Notes: generated by a model from the letters alone, not told the origin. 64,000 nt of DNA from Sphingomonas sp. 35-24ZXX (GCF_000786215.1 NZ_JROG01000003.1:620001-684000), one strand, 5' to 3'. Counted from the first letter of the stretch, positions 25,922 to 34,839 are shown. Program-made: numbers and translations.

Positions 25922-28561
25922 ATGACCATCCACGACACCCGCCTGAAAACCATTCTGCTTTCAGGCGCAGCGCTCGGTACGCTCGCCATGCCGGGCACCG
26001 CCTTCGCTCAGGACGCCGCGCAGGACGCGGAAAACGCCGACACCAACGTCATCATCGTGACCGCATCGAAGCGTGAAACCACGCTGCAGGAAATCCCGAT
26101 CGCGGTTTCGGTCACCAGCGGTGAAGACATCGAAGACGCACAGGTCCGCGACCTGATCGACCTGCAGACCCTGGTTCCCTCGCTGCGCGTGTCGCAGCTG
26201 CAGAGCTCGGCCAACACCAACTTCATCATCCGCGGCTTCGGCAACGGCGCCAACAACCCCGGCATCGAGCCTTCGGTCGGCGTGTTCATCGACGGCGTGT
26301 ATCGTTCGCGTTCCGCCGCCCAGATCGGCGACCTTCCCAACATCCAGCGCGTCGAAGTGCTGCGTGGTCCGCAGTCGACGCTGTTCGGCAAGAACGCATC
26401 GGCCGGTATCATCAGCATCGTCACCGAGCGCCCGCAATTCGAGTTCGGCGGTTCGGTCGAAGCCACCTATGGCAATTTCAACGCCCGCATCCTCAAAGCC
26501 GACATCACCGGCCCGATCAGCGAAACGCTGGCATTCAGCCTGGCAGGCAACATCAACAAGCGTGATGGCTATGCCCGCGATCTCAACCTCGGCATCAAGT
26601 TCAACGACCGCGATCGCTGGGGCGTGCGCGGCCAGCTGCTGTGGGAACCGAGTGCGGACCTCAGCTTCCGTCTGATCGGCGACTATGACAAGATCGACGA
26701 AAATTGCTGTATCGCTGCCAACATCCAGGAAAACCCGGCGATCACCGCCGCGCTGCGCGCTGCCAGCGGTCAGGCTCGTCCGATCGAGGCAGCCGATCCG
26801 TTCTCGTACCGCGTTCGCAACAACATCCCCTCGACCAACGAGATCGAAAACTACGGCGTCTCGCTGCAGGGTGACTGGAACATCGGCGCGCTGACGCTCA
26901 CCAGCATCAGCGCCTATCGCGAAGTGCGTTCGCTGACCAACCAGGATTCGGATTTCACCAGCGCCGACCTGATCGGCCAGAACCTCGCCAACACCAGCAT
27001 CGACACCTTCACCCAGGAACTGCGCATCGCATCGGACTTCGATGGCCCGCTCAACTTCCTGCTGGGTGGCTTCTACTTCAATGAAGACATCAAGTTCACC
27101 AACGACCTGCTGTTCGGACGTGATTTCCGTGGTTATGCCAGCGCCCTGATCGGCCCGGCTGTCGGTGGCGCAGCGGGCGTGGAAGCGCTTCTGGGCGTAC
27201 CGAACAACACCTTCTTCCGTCAGGGCCAGGGCATTGCCGACGATTTCACCTATGGCAACGACGCCTACTCGATCTTCGGTCAGGTGGATTTCAAGCCGTT
27301 CGATCGTCTGACCTTCACCTTCGGTTTCAACTATACCGAAGACAAGAAGCAGGTCCGCTCGAACGTCATCAGCACCGATCCGTTCTCGGCGCTTGATTTC
27401 GTCGCGATCGGCAACACGCTGATCACTCAGCAGGGCATCGCCACCACCGTGGGCCAGGCACTGCGCCTGCCCGGAGCGGCAAATGCGGCCCAGGTTGCTG
27501 CTTTCGCTGCAGCGCAGCCCGCCGTCTTCGGTCAGATCCAGACCGGTGCCGCCGCGTTCGCTCGGGCTAACAACACCAACCCGGCGGTCAACCCGCTGCT
27601 CGGCCTGCGCGCCCTGCAGTTCCTGCCGCCCTTCCTCAACTTCCCTAACGCAGTGGAAAGCGGCCGGACCAAGGACGACGATTTCTCGTACACCATTCGT
27701 GCGAACTACGAGATCACCGACAACCTGAACATCTACGCAACCTACGCCACCGGCTTCAAGGCGACGTCGTTCAACCTGTCGCGCGACAGCCGTCCGTTCC
27801 CGACCGACTTCATCCCCGGCTCGCCGGTGAACAACCCGGCCACCTCGCCGATCCGCGCAGCAGGTCTGGCTCTGCCCAACCTGACCACCGGTTCGCGCTT
27901 TGCCGGCCCCGAGGAATCGGAAGTCTATGAAGCCGGTCTGAAGGCGCAGTGGCCGCTGGTGGCGTTCAACATCGCGGTGTTCAAGCAGTCGATCAAGGGC
28001 TTCCAGAGCAACGTCTTCACCGGCACCGGCTTCGCGCTCGCGAATGCGGGCGAGCAGTCGACCTTCGGCATCGAGTTCGACGGTACCGTCAAGCCGACCG
28101 ATGGCCTCAACCTGTTCGTCGCCTTCACCTATCTCGATCCGAAGTACGACAGCTTCGTCAACTCGGCCGTGGGTGATCTGACCGGAACCACGCCTGCCGG
28201 CATCCCTGCCCTTTCGGCATCGATGGGCGGTTCGTACACCTATGAATTCGCTGGCGGTACCAAGTTCACCGTCCGCGGCGACTATTCGTACGAAAGCGAT
28301 GTGCAGATCGCAGAAGGTCTGCCTGGCTTTGGTGCCAATGCGCAGGCCGTGGCACGCCAGTTCCGTCGCCAGGTCGATCTGGTGAGCGCATCGGCCACGC
28401 TGGAGCTGACCAACGGCTTCGAAGTCAGCATCTGGGGCCGCAACCTGCTTGACGACCGTTATGTCAGCACCGTGTTTGACTCGGTTGCCCAGGCCGGCAG
28501 CATCTCGGGCTATCCCAGCCTGCCCCGCACTTATGGTGGATCGGTTCGCTTCAAGTTCTGA
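25922..28561 (+). CDS. TonB-dependent outer-membrane receptor
   Basis: An 879-residue receptor. A signal peptide (L-L-S-G-A-A-L-G-T-L-A-M-P-G-T-A-F-A) is followed by a TonB-box-like I-I-V-T-A-S-K-R near residue 40, the plug domain with R-G-F-G-N-G-A-N-N, V-D-G-V-Y and V-E-V-L-R-G-P-Q-S-T-L-F-G, and a 22-strand barrel ending in Y-G-G-S-V-R-F-K-F with terminal Phe. It resembles the large sphingomonad receptor family for carbohydrates or xenobiotics; no dedicated substrate gene is adjacent. An AGGGGAGA ribosome site precedes the ATG; in-frame sequence further upstream lacks signal character. Confidence 0.93.
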   Translation: MTIHDTRLKTILLSGAALGTLAMPGTAFAQDAAQDAENADTNVIIVTASKRETTLQEIPIAVSVTSGEDIEDAQVRDLIDLQTLVPSLRVSQLQSSANTNFIIRGFGNGANNPGIEPSVGVFIDGVYRSRSAAQIGDLPNIQRVEVLRGPQSTLFGKNASAGIISIVTERPQFEFGGSVEATYGNFNARILKADITGPISETLAFSLAGNINKRDGYARDLNLGIKFNDRDRWGVRGQLLWEPSADLSFRLIGDYDKIDENCCIAANIQENPAITAALRAASGQARPIEAADPFSYRVRNNIPSTNEIENYGVSLQGDWNIGALTLTSISAYREVRSLTNQDSDFTSADLIGQNLANTSIDTFTQELRIASDFDGPLNFLLGGFYFNEDIKFTNDLLFGRDFRGYASALIGPAVGGAAGVEALLGVPNNTFFRQGQGIADDFTYGNDAYSIFGQVDFKPFDRLTFTFGFNYTEDKKQVRSNVISTDPFSALDFVAIGNTLITQQGIATTVGQALRLPGAANAAQVAAFAAAQPAVFGQIQTGAAAFARANNTNPAVNPLLGLRALQFLPPFLNFPNAVESGRTKDDDFSYTIRANYEITDNLNIYATYATGFKATSFNLSRDSRPFPTDFIPGSPVNNPATSPIRAAGLALPNLTTGSRFAGPEESEVYEAGLKAQWPLVAFNIAVFKQSIKGFQSNVFTGTGFALANAGEQSTFGIEFDGTVKPTDGLNLFVAFTYLDPKYDSFVNSAVGDLTGTTPAGIPALSASMGGSYTYEFAGGTKFTVRGDYSYESDVQIAEGLPGFGANAQAVARQFRRQVDLVSASATLELTNGFEVSIWGRNLLDDRYVSTVFDSVAQAGSISGYPSLPRTYGGSVRFKF

Positions 28562-28637
28562 TCCAACCCACGCCTTGACCGGGCTTGGTCACAACCATGG
28601 CGGCGCCAGACTGCAACAGGTTGAAAACAGGGATAAT

Positions 28638-28663
28638 GGGGGGCTTCATGCCCCCCTTTTTTT
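28638..28663 (+). terminator. Rho-independent terminator of TonB-dependent receptor
   Basis: Stem GGGGGGC / GCCCCCC with a 5-base loop, then seven consecutive T residues. It lies about 75 bp after the receptor stop. Confidence 0.92.
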
Positions 28664-28714
28664 GTGTATGCGCATGGGGACGATCGAACGAAAACCTATG
28701 GAGGGGGAAACAGC

Positions 28715-29182
28715 ATGACGGACGCGCCCACCCGCGCCCAGTTTCGCAGCATCGCGCCCAAGCGCGTGCATTATCATGAGGTCGATATGCAGAATATCGT
28801 CTTCAATGCGAATTATCTGATGTTCGCCGATGTCGGGATCACCGAATATTTCCGCGCACTCAACATCGCCAGCGGCAAGCCGGAAAGCGCAGGCTTCAAC
28901 CTGTTCGGTCCCGATCATGACATGATGGTGCGCCACGCCGAGGTCGATTTCCGCGGAAGCGCCGTCGCAGACGACATGATCGATCTGGCAGTGCGCATCA
29001 AGCGCTTCGGCAGCAGCTCGCTGACCAGCGAATGCGCGATCTTTCGCGGGGACCAGCTGCTGACCGTGGTGACGATCAGCTATGTCCATTTCGCCAAGGC
29101 CGACACGCGACCCGCGCCGCTGCCCGCCTGGTTCAAGGACATGGTCGCCGCCTATGAGGTCGTCCGCCCCGAAGGCGTGTGA
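28715..29182 (+). CDS. Acyl-CoA thioesterase (4-hydroxybenzoyl-CoA thioesterase/YbgC type)
   Basis: A 155-residue hot-dog protein. V-H-Y-H-E-V-D-M-Q-N-I-V-F-N-A-N-Y-L-M-F-A-D-V near the N-terminus contains the catalytic Asp and the canonical N-x-x-Y-L pattern. It hydrolyses acyl- or aroyl-CoA; substrate not predictable. The ATG has GAGGGGGA as a strong ribosome site. A hairpin terminator follows. Confidence 0.85.
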   Translation: MTDAPTRAQFRSIAPKRVHYHEVDMQNIVFNANYLMFADVGITEYFRALNIASGKPESAGFNLFGPDHDMMVRHAEVDFRGSAVADDMIDLAVRIKRFGSSSLTSECAIFRGDQLLTVVTISYVHFAKADTRPAPLPAWFKDMVAAYEVVRPEGV

Positions 29183-29212
29183 CCAGGCGTTCGGCGATGT
29201 GGCCGCAAAAAG

Positions 29213-29242
29213 AAAAAGGCCGGTGGTGACACCGGCCTTTTT
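29213..29242. terminator. Bidirectional rho-independent terminator
   Basis: A perfect 13-bp inverted repeat with A5 and T5 ends (AAAAAGGCCGGTG / CACCGGCCTTTTT) and a GTGA loop. It lies between the convergent thioesterase and FKBP genes and can serve both. Confidence 0.95.
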
Positions 29243-29250
29243 GCGTTTCG

Positions 29251-29853
29251 TCAGTTGCCCGGCATGCCCGGCGGCGGACCGCCTGGACCACCCGGTCCGC
29301 CCTGGCCCTGCAGCTGCTGCTGCATCGCGCGAAGCTGGGCCTCGGGGATGAACTCGACCAGATCGACATCGAAGACCAGCACGCTGTTGGCCGGTATCAC
29401 GACCTGCCCAGTCTGCGGATTGGTCTTTTCCTCGGCGCCATAGCCAAGCTCGGCGGGGATCCAGAGGCGATACTTGCCGCCGCGCTGCATGCGCTTCAGG
29501 CCTTCGGAGAAGCCCGGGATTGATCCTGCGACCGGCATCGGAACGCGCTCGTTGGCGTCGAACGGCGTACCGTCCATCAACGTGCCCTTGTAGTTGATCA
29601 GGGTCACGTCGGCGTCCGTCGGCGATGGGCCGCTGCCCTTTACCAGTTCCTTGAACTGCAGCCCGCTCTCGGTGGTCACCACGCCAGGTTCGTCGGCATT
29701 GTCTGCCAGGAACCCTGCGCCGGATGCCGGCACGGCCTGCAGCCCCGCCCAGGCGGTGCCGCCGGCGATGGCTACGGCTGCGGCAACGCCCAGCCACAAT
29801 TTGGTGAGCGAGCCCTTGGCGAGCGGCGGAATGGGAACACGCGTGACGGACAT
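29251..29853 (-). CDS. Membrane-anchored FKBP-type peptidyl-prolyl isomerase
   Basis: A 200-residue protein with one N-terminal membrane helix (about 18-40), then an FKBP domain (about 62-165) showing V-T-L-I-N-Y-K-G-T-L-M-D-G-T-P-F-D, G-F-S-E-G-L-K-R-M, L-W-I-P-A-E-L-G-Y-G and the final L-V-F-D-V-D-L-V. The tail is rich in Gln, Gly and Pro. It acts as a periplasmic folding catalyst. Confidence 0.92.
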   Translation of the reverse strand: MSVTRVPIPPLAKGSLTKLWLGVAAAVAIAGGTAWAGLQAVPASGAGFLADNADEPGVVTTESGLQFKELVKGSGPSPTDADVTLINYKGTLMDGTPFDANERVPMPVAGSIPGFSEGLKRMQRGGKYRLWIPAELGYGAEEKTNPQTGQVVIPANSVLVFDVDLVEFIPEAQLRAMQQQLQGQGGPGGPGGPPPGMPGN

Positions 29854-29981
29854 GGCAGCCTCCGGTTATCGTACCACGAACCCCGTCCGTGCCGCGCGCC
29901 AACTAGAGACTGGCAGGCCCGGCGGGGAAGTTGCGGCGAATCGGCCCCCCGGTCCGCCAGTTTCGCGATGCTATATCCGGC

Positions 29982-30188
29982 TTACTTACCGCCGTCACGT
30001 TCCATGCGCTTGCGCTCCAGCTTGCGGGCGCGACGCACGGCAGCAGCCTTTTCACGGGCGCGCTTTTCCGAGGGCTTCTCGTAGTGACGACGCAGCTTCA
30101 TCTCGCGATACACACCTTCGCGCTGCAGCTTCTTCTTGAGCGCCCGCAGCGCCTGGTCAACATTGTTATCGCGTACGAGAATCTGCAT
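29982..30188 (-). CDS. rpsU: 30S ribosomal protein S21
   Basis: A 68-residue basic protein. [20 protein letters not shown] and [11 protein letters not shown] are diagnostic of alphaproteobacterial S21. It stands alone on the minus strand with about 190 bp of non-coding DNA before it. Confidence 0.97.
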   Translation of the reverse strand: MQILVRDNNVDQALRALKKKLQREGVYREMKLRRHYEKPSEKRAREKAAAVRRARKLERKRMERDGGK

Positions 30189-30378
30189 AAACTTACGTCA
30201 GCTCCATTTCGAATCACAGCTTGCCGGAACCGCTCGCGCCACGCCTGGGGCGCGGAAAACGGTCAGGGAAGCCAAAGCTTGATGGCCAATAAAATAGGGC
30301 ACGCCAGCCACCGGGCTGTCGGTCACATGCGGGCCGTTACCAGCGGTACGCGGGGTTTTCAAGGAATTTCGCCCATTT

Positions 30379-31026
30379 TCAGTCGAAAAGGCCCGGCTGT
30401 GCCTGCTTTGCATCGGTCGTGGTCACAGGCGGCAGCGCACACATCGCATCGTCGGCAAAAGGTGCGACCAGATCGGCCGCGACATCCCAGTCCGCCCGCA
30501 ACCAGATGCCCAGAGCATGGCCCGTCAGCATCACCGGCATCGCCTTGGGGTGAACCGCCCCGACCAGGGCATTGGGTTCGCAGGTCAGAAAGGCAAAGCG
30601 CGGACCATCATCGGTAGGCCGCCAAATGCCAGCAAAGGCGAAAGGATCGCCCGATGGCAGTGCAAACCAGTGCTGGCGTTTGCGCCTGGTGACCGGGTCG
30701 GGTGCCGCGCCATATTCGCAAAAGGCCGTGACGGGCACCAGGCAACGCCGCGCCGGATCGCGCAATGCCGAGCGCCACATCGGCGATTGCAGGTTGCGCA
30801 CATTGGTCACCGGGCGCTTCACCTCGCCGAAAGGCGGCCAGCCCCAGCGCATCAGGCCCAGTGCCGCGCCCGTGTCCCGTGCGGTGACCACGGGTGCCTC
30901 ATAGTCGGGATAGATGCCCTCGAATGGCGGCAGGTTGATGCCCGCCATATCGATTTCGCCGAGCGATGCGCCGAACAACTGGCGGATTGCATCGGCGTTG
31001 CTTGTCATGCGATACAGGTTGCACAT
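30379..31026 (-). CDS. HMCES/YedK-type SOS response-associated peptidase (SRAP)
   Basis: A 215-residue SRAP protein that crosslinks to abasic sites in single-stranded DNA through Cys2. The start M-C-N-L-Y is required for this chemistry and fixes the ATG. Other conserved blocks are W-G-W-P near 72, N-V-R-N-L-Q-S-P-M-W, the F-C-E-Y/W Glu and A-V-H-P-K-A-M-P-V-M-L with the active His. It protects replication forks. It is divergent from the class II aldolase gene. Confidence 0.93.
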   Translation of the reverse strand: MCNLYRMTSNADAIRQLFGASLGEIDMAGINLPPFEGIYPDYEAPVVTARDTGAALGLMRWGWPPFGEVKRPVTNVRNLQSPMWRSALRDPARRCLVPVTAFCEYGAAPDPVTRRKRQHWFALPSGDPFAFAGIWRPTDDGPRFAFLTCEPNALVGAVHPKAMPVMLTGHALGIWLRADWDVAADLVAPFADDAMCALPPVTTTDAKQAQPGLFD

Positions 31027-31056
31027 AGCCACCCAAGATAGTGAGAGGACAGCGAG

Positions 31057-31818
31057 ATGGCCACCGCATTGAAGCCCAGCCCCCAGATGACCACCGAGGA
31101 GCATGAGGCGCGCAAGCTTCTGGCCTCCTGCTACCGTGTCTTCGACATGATGGGCTGGTCGGAAATGATCTACAACCACATCACGCTGAAGGTCCCGGGC
31201 GAGGAAGACGCCTTCCTGATCAATCCCTATGGTCTGCACTTCAGCGAGGTCTGCGCCTCCAACCTGGTCAAGATCAACTCCGAGGGCGAAAAGCTCGACG
31301 GATCGCCCTACCCCGTCAACAAGGCCGGCTTTACGCAGCACAGCGTGTTCCACAAGGAACTGCCGGACATGCACTGCATCATCCACACGCACACCACCGC
31401 GACGATGGCGGTCTGCTCGACCGAAGGCGGATTGCAGCCAACCAATTTCTATGCCTGCAACTTCATCGGCAACATCGCCTATCACGATTTCGAGGGTGTG
31501 ACCGTTCGCGCCGAAGAGGGCGAGCGACTGGTCGAGGCCGTCCGGGGCAAGCGCATCTTGATGCTCAAGAACCACGGCCCGGTCGTGATGGGCCGCACCC
31601 TGCCCGAAGCGTTCATTACCTATTGGGCGCTGCAGCGCGCCTGCGAGATCCAGCTGGCGACCATGTCGATGGGCAAGCCGATCCTGGTGCCCGACGAGGT
31701 GATCGCGGTGCACCAGCGTGATCTCAGCCAAGTCCAGCTGCCGATGGGCGCGGGCGTGCCCGATTTTGCCGCGATGGTTCGCAAGGTCGACAAGATCGAC
31801 CCCAGCTGGCGCGACTGA
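31057..31818 (+). CDS. Class II aldolase/adducin-family protein
   Basis: A 253-residue protein. N-H-I-T-L near residue 42, the zinc-binding H-T-H-T-T (about 109-113) and the downstream L-K-N-H-G-P-V with its His are the class II aldolase signature. Relatives include fuculose-phosphate aldolase and adducin-like bacterial proteins of unknown substrate. An orphan 2Fe-2S subunit follows 60 bp later on the same strand. Confidence 0.88.
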   Translation: MATALKPSPQMTTEEHEARKLLASCYRVFDMMGWSEMIYNHITLKVPGEEDAFLINPYGLHFSEVCASNLVKINSEGEKLDGSPYPVNKAGFTQHSVFHKELPDMHCIIHTHTTATMAVCSTEGGLQPTNFYACNFIGNIAYHDFEGVTVRAEEGERLVEAVRGKRILMLKNHGPVVMGRTLPEAFITYWALQRACEIQLATMSMGKPILVPDEVIAVHQRDLSQVQLPMGAGVPDFAAMVRKVDKIDPSWRD

Positions 31819-31878
31819 CCGCGCAGGCCGTGGCGGCACGGGTGACAGACCCGTCCCGCCCGGTTATGCGCTGATGCC

Positions 31879-32418
31879 ATGACCAAGTTCACCGTCAACG
31901 ACCGCCCGGTGCAATACCGGCTCGATCCGGCTACGCCTTTGCTCTGGGCGCTGCGCGATGCGTCGAACCTCACCGGCACCAAATACGGCTGCGGCAACGG
32001 CGATTGCGGCGCGTGCATGGTGGTGGTCGATGGCGAGGCGATCCGCTCGTGCCTGGTCAGCATCGCCGAGGTCGAAGGCCGCTATGTCACCACGATCGAG
32101 GCGTTGAGCCGTGACCGCAGCCACCCGGTGCAGCAGGCGTTCGTCGCCGAACAGGCGGTGCAATGCGGCTTCTGCACTCCGGGCATGATCATCGCGGTCA
32201 GCGTGCTGCTGCGCAAGAACAGCGATCCCAGTGATGCAGAGATCGACGCCGCCATCCGCAATCTGTGCCGGTGTGGCACCTATCCGCGGGTCCGCGCCGC
32301 GATCAAGCGCGCGGGCCGTGTGATGCGCCGCCAGGAAACCATCGCCGCCGCTCCGCCGCCGGGGATTTCGCCCGAAGATGCGGCAAAGAACGTTCCCGCG
32401 CTGACCCCGCCCGAATAG
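31879..32418 (+). CDS. 2Fe-2S subunit of a xanthine-oxidase-family dehydrogenase (orphan)
   Basis: A 179-residue small subunit like IorA/CoxS. The plant-ferredoxin cluster site is C-G-N-G-D-C-G-A-C (about residues 37-45) with a further Cys near 57; the second cluster domain has C-G-F-C-T-P-G-M and C-R-C-G-T-Y. These proteins pass electrons from a molybdopterin large subunit. No large subunit is next to it: upstream is an aldolase-like gene, downstream a convergent glycosylase whose stop abuts this one. About 25 extra Pro/Ala-rich residues extend the C-terminus. Confidence 0.9.
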   Translation: MTKFTVNDRPVQYRLDPATPLLWALRDASNLTGTKYGCGNGDCGACMVVVDGEAIRSCLVSIAEVEGRYVTTIEALSRDRSHPVQQAFVAEQAVQCGFCTPGMIIAVSVLLRKNSDPSDAEIDAAIRNLCRCGTYPRVRAAIKRAGRVMRRQETIAAAPPPGISPEDAAKNVPALTPPE

Positions 32419-33075
32419 TCAGGCGCTGGTTTCGGCTATGGCCGCTGCGAACACCGCCTCGAACATCTCCGCGGTCAGCCGACCGGTATTGGTGTTGTAC
32501 CGGCTGCAATGATAGCTGTCGATCAACACCCTGCCCTCGCCCAGATCGTGCCGCGCGTTGTGGCCGAAGGGGAACTGAGCAGCGCGCAGGCCCAGATGCC
32601 GCAGGAAGCTGTCATGCGCGATCCGGCCCAGCGCGATGAACACGCGAAGCTGCGGCAATGCCTGCAATTGCGCCGACAGGAACCGGCGGCAGGTGTTGAT
32701 TTCCTGCGGCGTCGGCTTGTTCTGCGGCGGCAGGCATTTGACCGAGTTGACGATGATCACCCCTTCGAGCGTAAGTCCATCGTCGATCCGCGCATCATAG
32801 CGCCCGCGTGACAGGCCGAATTTGGCCAGGGTCGCAAACAGCAGGTCGCCGGCATAATCGCCGGTGAACGGTCGCCCGGTGCGGTGGGCGCCGTGCATGC
32901 CAGGGGCCAGCCCGACGATGCCCAGCCATGCCTGCGCATCGCCGAACGCTGGCACCGGCGCATTCCACCAATCGGGATGGTCTGCCTGACATCGGTGGCG
33001 CAGCTCGACCAGACGCGGGCACAGGCCGCAATCGCGTGGCGGCTCGGTCTGCGATAGGGGGCTTACCACGATCAT
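32419..33075 (-). CDS. Uracil-DNA glycosylase, family 5 (UDGb)-like
   Basis: A 218-residue glycosylase. Iron-sulphur Cys residues appear in C-G-L-C-P-R-L near 16-22 and in V-K-C and C-R-R around 113-130. The active-site motif G-L-A-P-G-M-H-G-A-H-R-T-G-R-P-F-T-G-D matches the family-5 pattern rather than family 4. The closing D-S-Y-H-C-S-R-Y-N-T provides the His motif. It removes uracil or deaminated purines from DNA. Confidence 0.88.
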   Translation of the reverse strand: MIVVSPLSQTEPPRDCGLCPRLVELRHRCQADHPDWWNAPVPAFGDAQAWLGIVGLAPGMHGAHRTGRPFTGDYAGDLLFATLAKFGLSRGRYDARIDDGLTLEGVIIVNSVKCLPPQNKPTPQEINTCRRFLSAQLQALPQLRVFIALGRIAHDSFLRHLGLRAAQFPFGHNARHDLGEGRVLIDSYHCSRYNTNTGRLTAEMFEAVFAAAIAETSA

Positions 33076-33091
33076 CGCCCCGCGCTAGGCG

Positions 33092-33592
33092 GTGCACATG
33101 GATGAAACAAGCCCGCATCACTATCTGATCGCGCTGGGATCGAACCGGCGGCACCACCGGCTCGGTGCACCGCGCCGCGTGCTCGATGCGGCCCTCGTGG
33201 CGCTCGCCAGCGCGGGAATCGATATCGAATCCACCGCCCCGGTGATCGACACGCCGCCAATCGGCCCATCGACGCGCCGCTATGCCAACAGCGCCGCGGT
33301 GATCCGAACGTCGCTGATGCCCGATGCCCTGCTCGCGCTGCTCAAGCGCATCGAGGCTCGCTTCGGCAAACGGCGCGGCCAGCGCTGGTCGGCGCGCACG
33401 CTCGATCTCGACATCATCCTGTGGTCGGGAGGCAGCTGGTATTCGGCCGCGCCCAGGCTGATCGTTCCGCACGCCGCCTATCGCCGCCGCGACTTCGTGC
33501 TGCGCCCGGCCGCCCGGATCGCCCCGCGCTGGCGCGATCCGCTGACCGGCCTCAGCCTCGCCCAGTTGCACCATCGCGCGACGCGGGGTTGA
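33092..33592 (+). CDS. folK: 2-amino-4-hydroxy-6-hydroxymethyldihydropteridine pyrophosphokinase
   Basis: About 166 residues (or 164 if the second ATG is used). Y-L-I-A-L-G-S-N-R, Y-A-N-S-A-A-V and the catalytic R-W-S-A-R-T-L-D-L-D-I-I-L-W, with the two magnesium Asp residues, are the HPPK signature, and I-V-P-H-A-A-Y-R-R-R-D-F-V-L follows. It performs the pyrophosphorylation step in folate synthesis. It lies just upstream of tRNA-Lys. Confidence 0.92.
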   Translation: MHMDETSPHHYLIALGSNRRHHRLGAPRRVLDAALVALASAGIDIESTAPVIDTPPIGPSTRRYANSAAVIRTSLMPDALLALLKRIEARFGKRRGQRWSARTLDLDIILWSGGSWYSAAPRLIVPHAAYRRRDFVLRPAARIAPRWRDPLTGLSLAQLHHRATRG

Positions 33593-33675
33593 CCCGGCCC
33601 GGCAGCCCGACTAGGGGGATGCCCGCACCGGGACGCCCCGGCCACCGATGACGCCCCCGCCGCGTCACCCCCAGG

Positions 33676-33751
33676 GGGCCCTTAGCTCAGTCGGTAGAGC
33701 AACTGACTTTTAATCAGTAGGTCGCTGGTTCGAACCCAGCAGGGCTCACCA
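33676..33751 (+). tRNA. tRNA-Lys (UUU)
   Basis: A 76-nt cloverleaf with acceptor stem GGGCCCT pairing AGGGCTC (one G-T), D-loop AGCTCAGTCGGTAGAGC, anticodon stem-loop CTGACTTTTAATCAG (anticodon TTT), T-arm CTGGTTCGAACCCAG and encoded CCA. Its last 46 bases are the attachment site of the adjacent element, and the gene remains intact after integration. Confidence 0.97.
33706..33751 (+). repeat. attL core (46-bp direct repeat, inside tRNA-Lys)
   Basis: These 46 bases, from the anticodon stem to the CCA end, are repeated exactly at the other end of the element. The base before the repeat differs at the two copies (G versus A), fixing the left limit; after it, AAAATCC differs from TCATGC. Confidence 0.97.
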
Positions 33752-33815
33752 AAATCCTCCATAAATCAATGCTTTATGGGGGTAGCGGTTTGCGGATTTT
33801 TGATTTTTCGAAATT

Positions 33816-33835
33816 TAGGTAACGCCCTAGGTAAC
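33816..33835 (+). repeat. Pair of TAGGTAAC repeats near attL (candidate integrase arm sites)
   Basis: TAGGTAAC occurs twice with a 12-bp start-to-start spacing about 65 bp inside the left junction. The same 8-mer, extended to TAGGTAACAA, recurs near the right end as part of a palindrome. Shared short repeats flanking att cores are typical of tyrosine-recombinase arm or excisionase sites. The role is inferred. Confidence 0.5.
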
Positions 33836-33894
33836 AACTGCAAATCCCCGTGGAGAATCGGCTTGCCGCTGCTAACTAGGGCGCGATCAATGAG

Positions 33895-34386
33895 TTACAT
33901 CCCGCCCGCCAGTTGCCTTGCTGCATGTTCGACGATTGGGTTTAAGCGCAGCAAAATCGCTGCATAGGGTGACTGACTACCGCGCGGCCCAAATACTTCA
34001 GATAATGGATCGTCACAAACAGCAGCAAAAATGCGACCAGTTGGCGTTCCGTCGGGACTTGTAAGCAGGGCAAGGTAGGTGTCCCCATACTTAGTTTGAT
34101 CAAACAGCTCTGCAGGACGGCGCTGCCCCATTGCCGAATGGGCAAACCAGCCCATGGCTACATGGAAAGCGTCCGATGGTTTAGCTCCACGCCGCACAAA
34201 CTCAGCAGCCACAGCAAAGCCAAGTGCACTCGCCATGGAGATATTAGCCTGCATCCCCTCGCTCTGACTTTTGGCGTCCCCCTTATGCGTCATAATCCGC
34301 CAGTACCCGCGATGCAGATACCCTCTGAACGTTGCCTCATTCATTCCGCTTGCGCGGGCGACTTGTCCGATTGAAAATTCTGACAT
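33895..34386 (-). CDS. MerR-like winged-helix regulator of the element
   Basis: A 163-residue protein. The N-terminus (F-S-I-G-Q-V-A-R-A-S-G-M-N-E-A-T-F-R-G-Y-L-H-R-G-Y) resembles a MerR-type helix-turn-helix; the rest is unfamiliar, with a helical region M-A-S-A-L-G-F-A-V-A-A-E-F-V-R-R-G near 51-67. An AGGAAGGGA site 5 nt before the ATG fixes the start. A 16-bp palindrome lies just upstream, consistent with autoregulation. It is the last leftward gene, close to attL, and could control excision or the opposite-strand gene. Confidence 0.65.
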   Translation of the reverse strand: MSEFSIGQVARASGMNEATFRGYLHRGYWRIMTHKGDAKSQSEGMQANISMASALGFAVAAEFVRRGAKPSDAFHVAMGWFAHSAMGQRRPAELFDQTKYGDTYLALLTSPDGTPTGRIFAAVCDDPLSEVFGPRGSQSPYAAILLRLNPIVEHAARQLAGGM

Positions 34387-34410
34387 TGCATCCCTTCCTG
34401 TTTCAAGCAA

Positions 34411-34426
34411 AACAGGTATACCCGTT
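34411..34426. promoter_or_regulatory. Palindromic candidate operator between divergent genes
   Basis: AACAGGTATACCCGTT is a 16-bp palindrome with a single mismatched pair, centred on GTATAC, 25 bp upstream of the MerR-like start. It lies in the 120-bp gap between that gene and the rightward zinc-finger gene, where both promoters must be. Confidence 0.5.
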
Positions 34427-34506
34427 GCGGATGAAACGGGCAAGGGTCGGATAGTTAATTTTCTATTACATCATTCCAGTCGTCAGCGGTTGCTCGTGTT
34501 CCGCAA

Positions 34507-34839
34507 ATGTTCCACTTTGCCGCGATGCCGGAAATTCGATTCGAGCGGGGCTTTGCGCCGCGCTCTTTGCATGATGTAGCGCTCAGGGGATGGCCGGTGC
34601 AGCTGGCATGCCGTCAATGCACGCACCGGGCCATATTCGACCCCTACGCGATGTGGTGGCTATTCGAGCGGCGCAGGTGGAGCGACCGGCTCGGCATAGT
34701 TTCCAGGCGTTTCTATTGCAGCCGATGTGGCCATCGGTTGCCACGGCTAGCGGTTGTGGATGACCCGCCGACCGATACCACCCTGCACCGCCCGCCGCAG
34801 GACGTCTGGCGCGCGTCTGTGAAGCGGCGGCGCACCTAA
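34507..34839 (+). CDS. Small putative zinc-ribbon protein (only rightward gene of the element)
   Basis: A 110-residue (or 104 with the second ATG) basic protein with paired cysteines C35-x2-C38 and C71-x2-C74, each within zinc-knuckle contexts (A-C-R-Q-C-T-H and Y-C-S-R-C-G-H). Tryptophan-rich A-M-W-W-L-F-E-R-R-R-W lies between the pairs. No family is recognised. The ribosome site is weak for both starts. Its stop meets that of the next leftward gene 1 bp away, a tight convergent arrangement. Confidence 0.5.
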   Translation: MFHFAAMPEIRFERGFAPRSLHDVALRGWPVQLACRQCTHRAIFDPYAMWWLFERRRWSDRLGIVSRRFYCSRCGHRLPRLAVVDDPPTDTTLHRPPQDVWRASVKRRRT

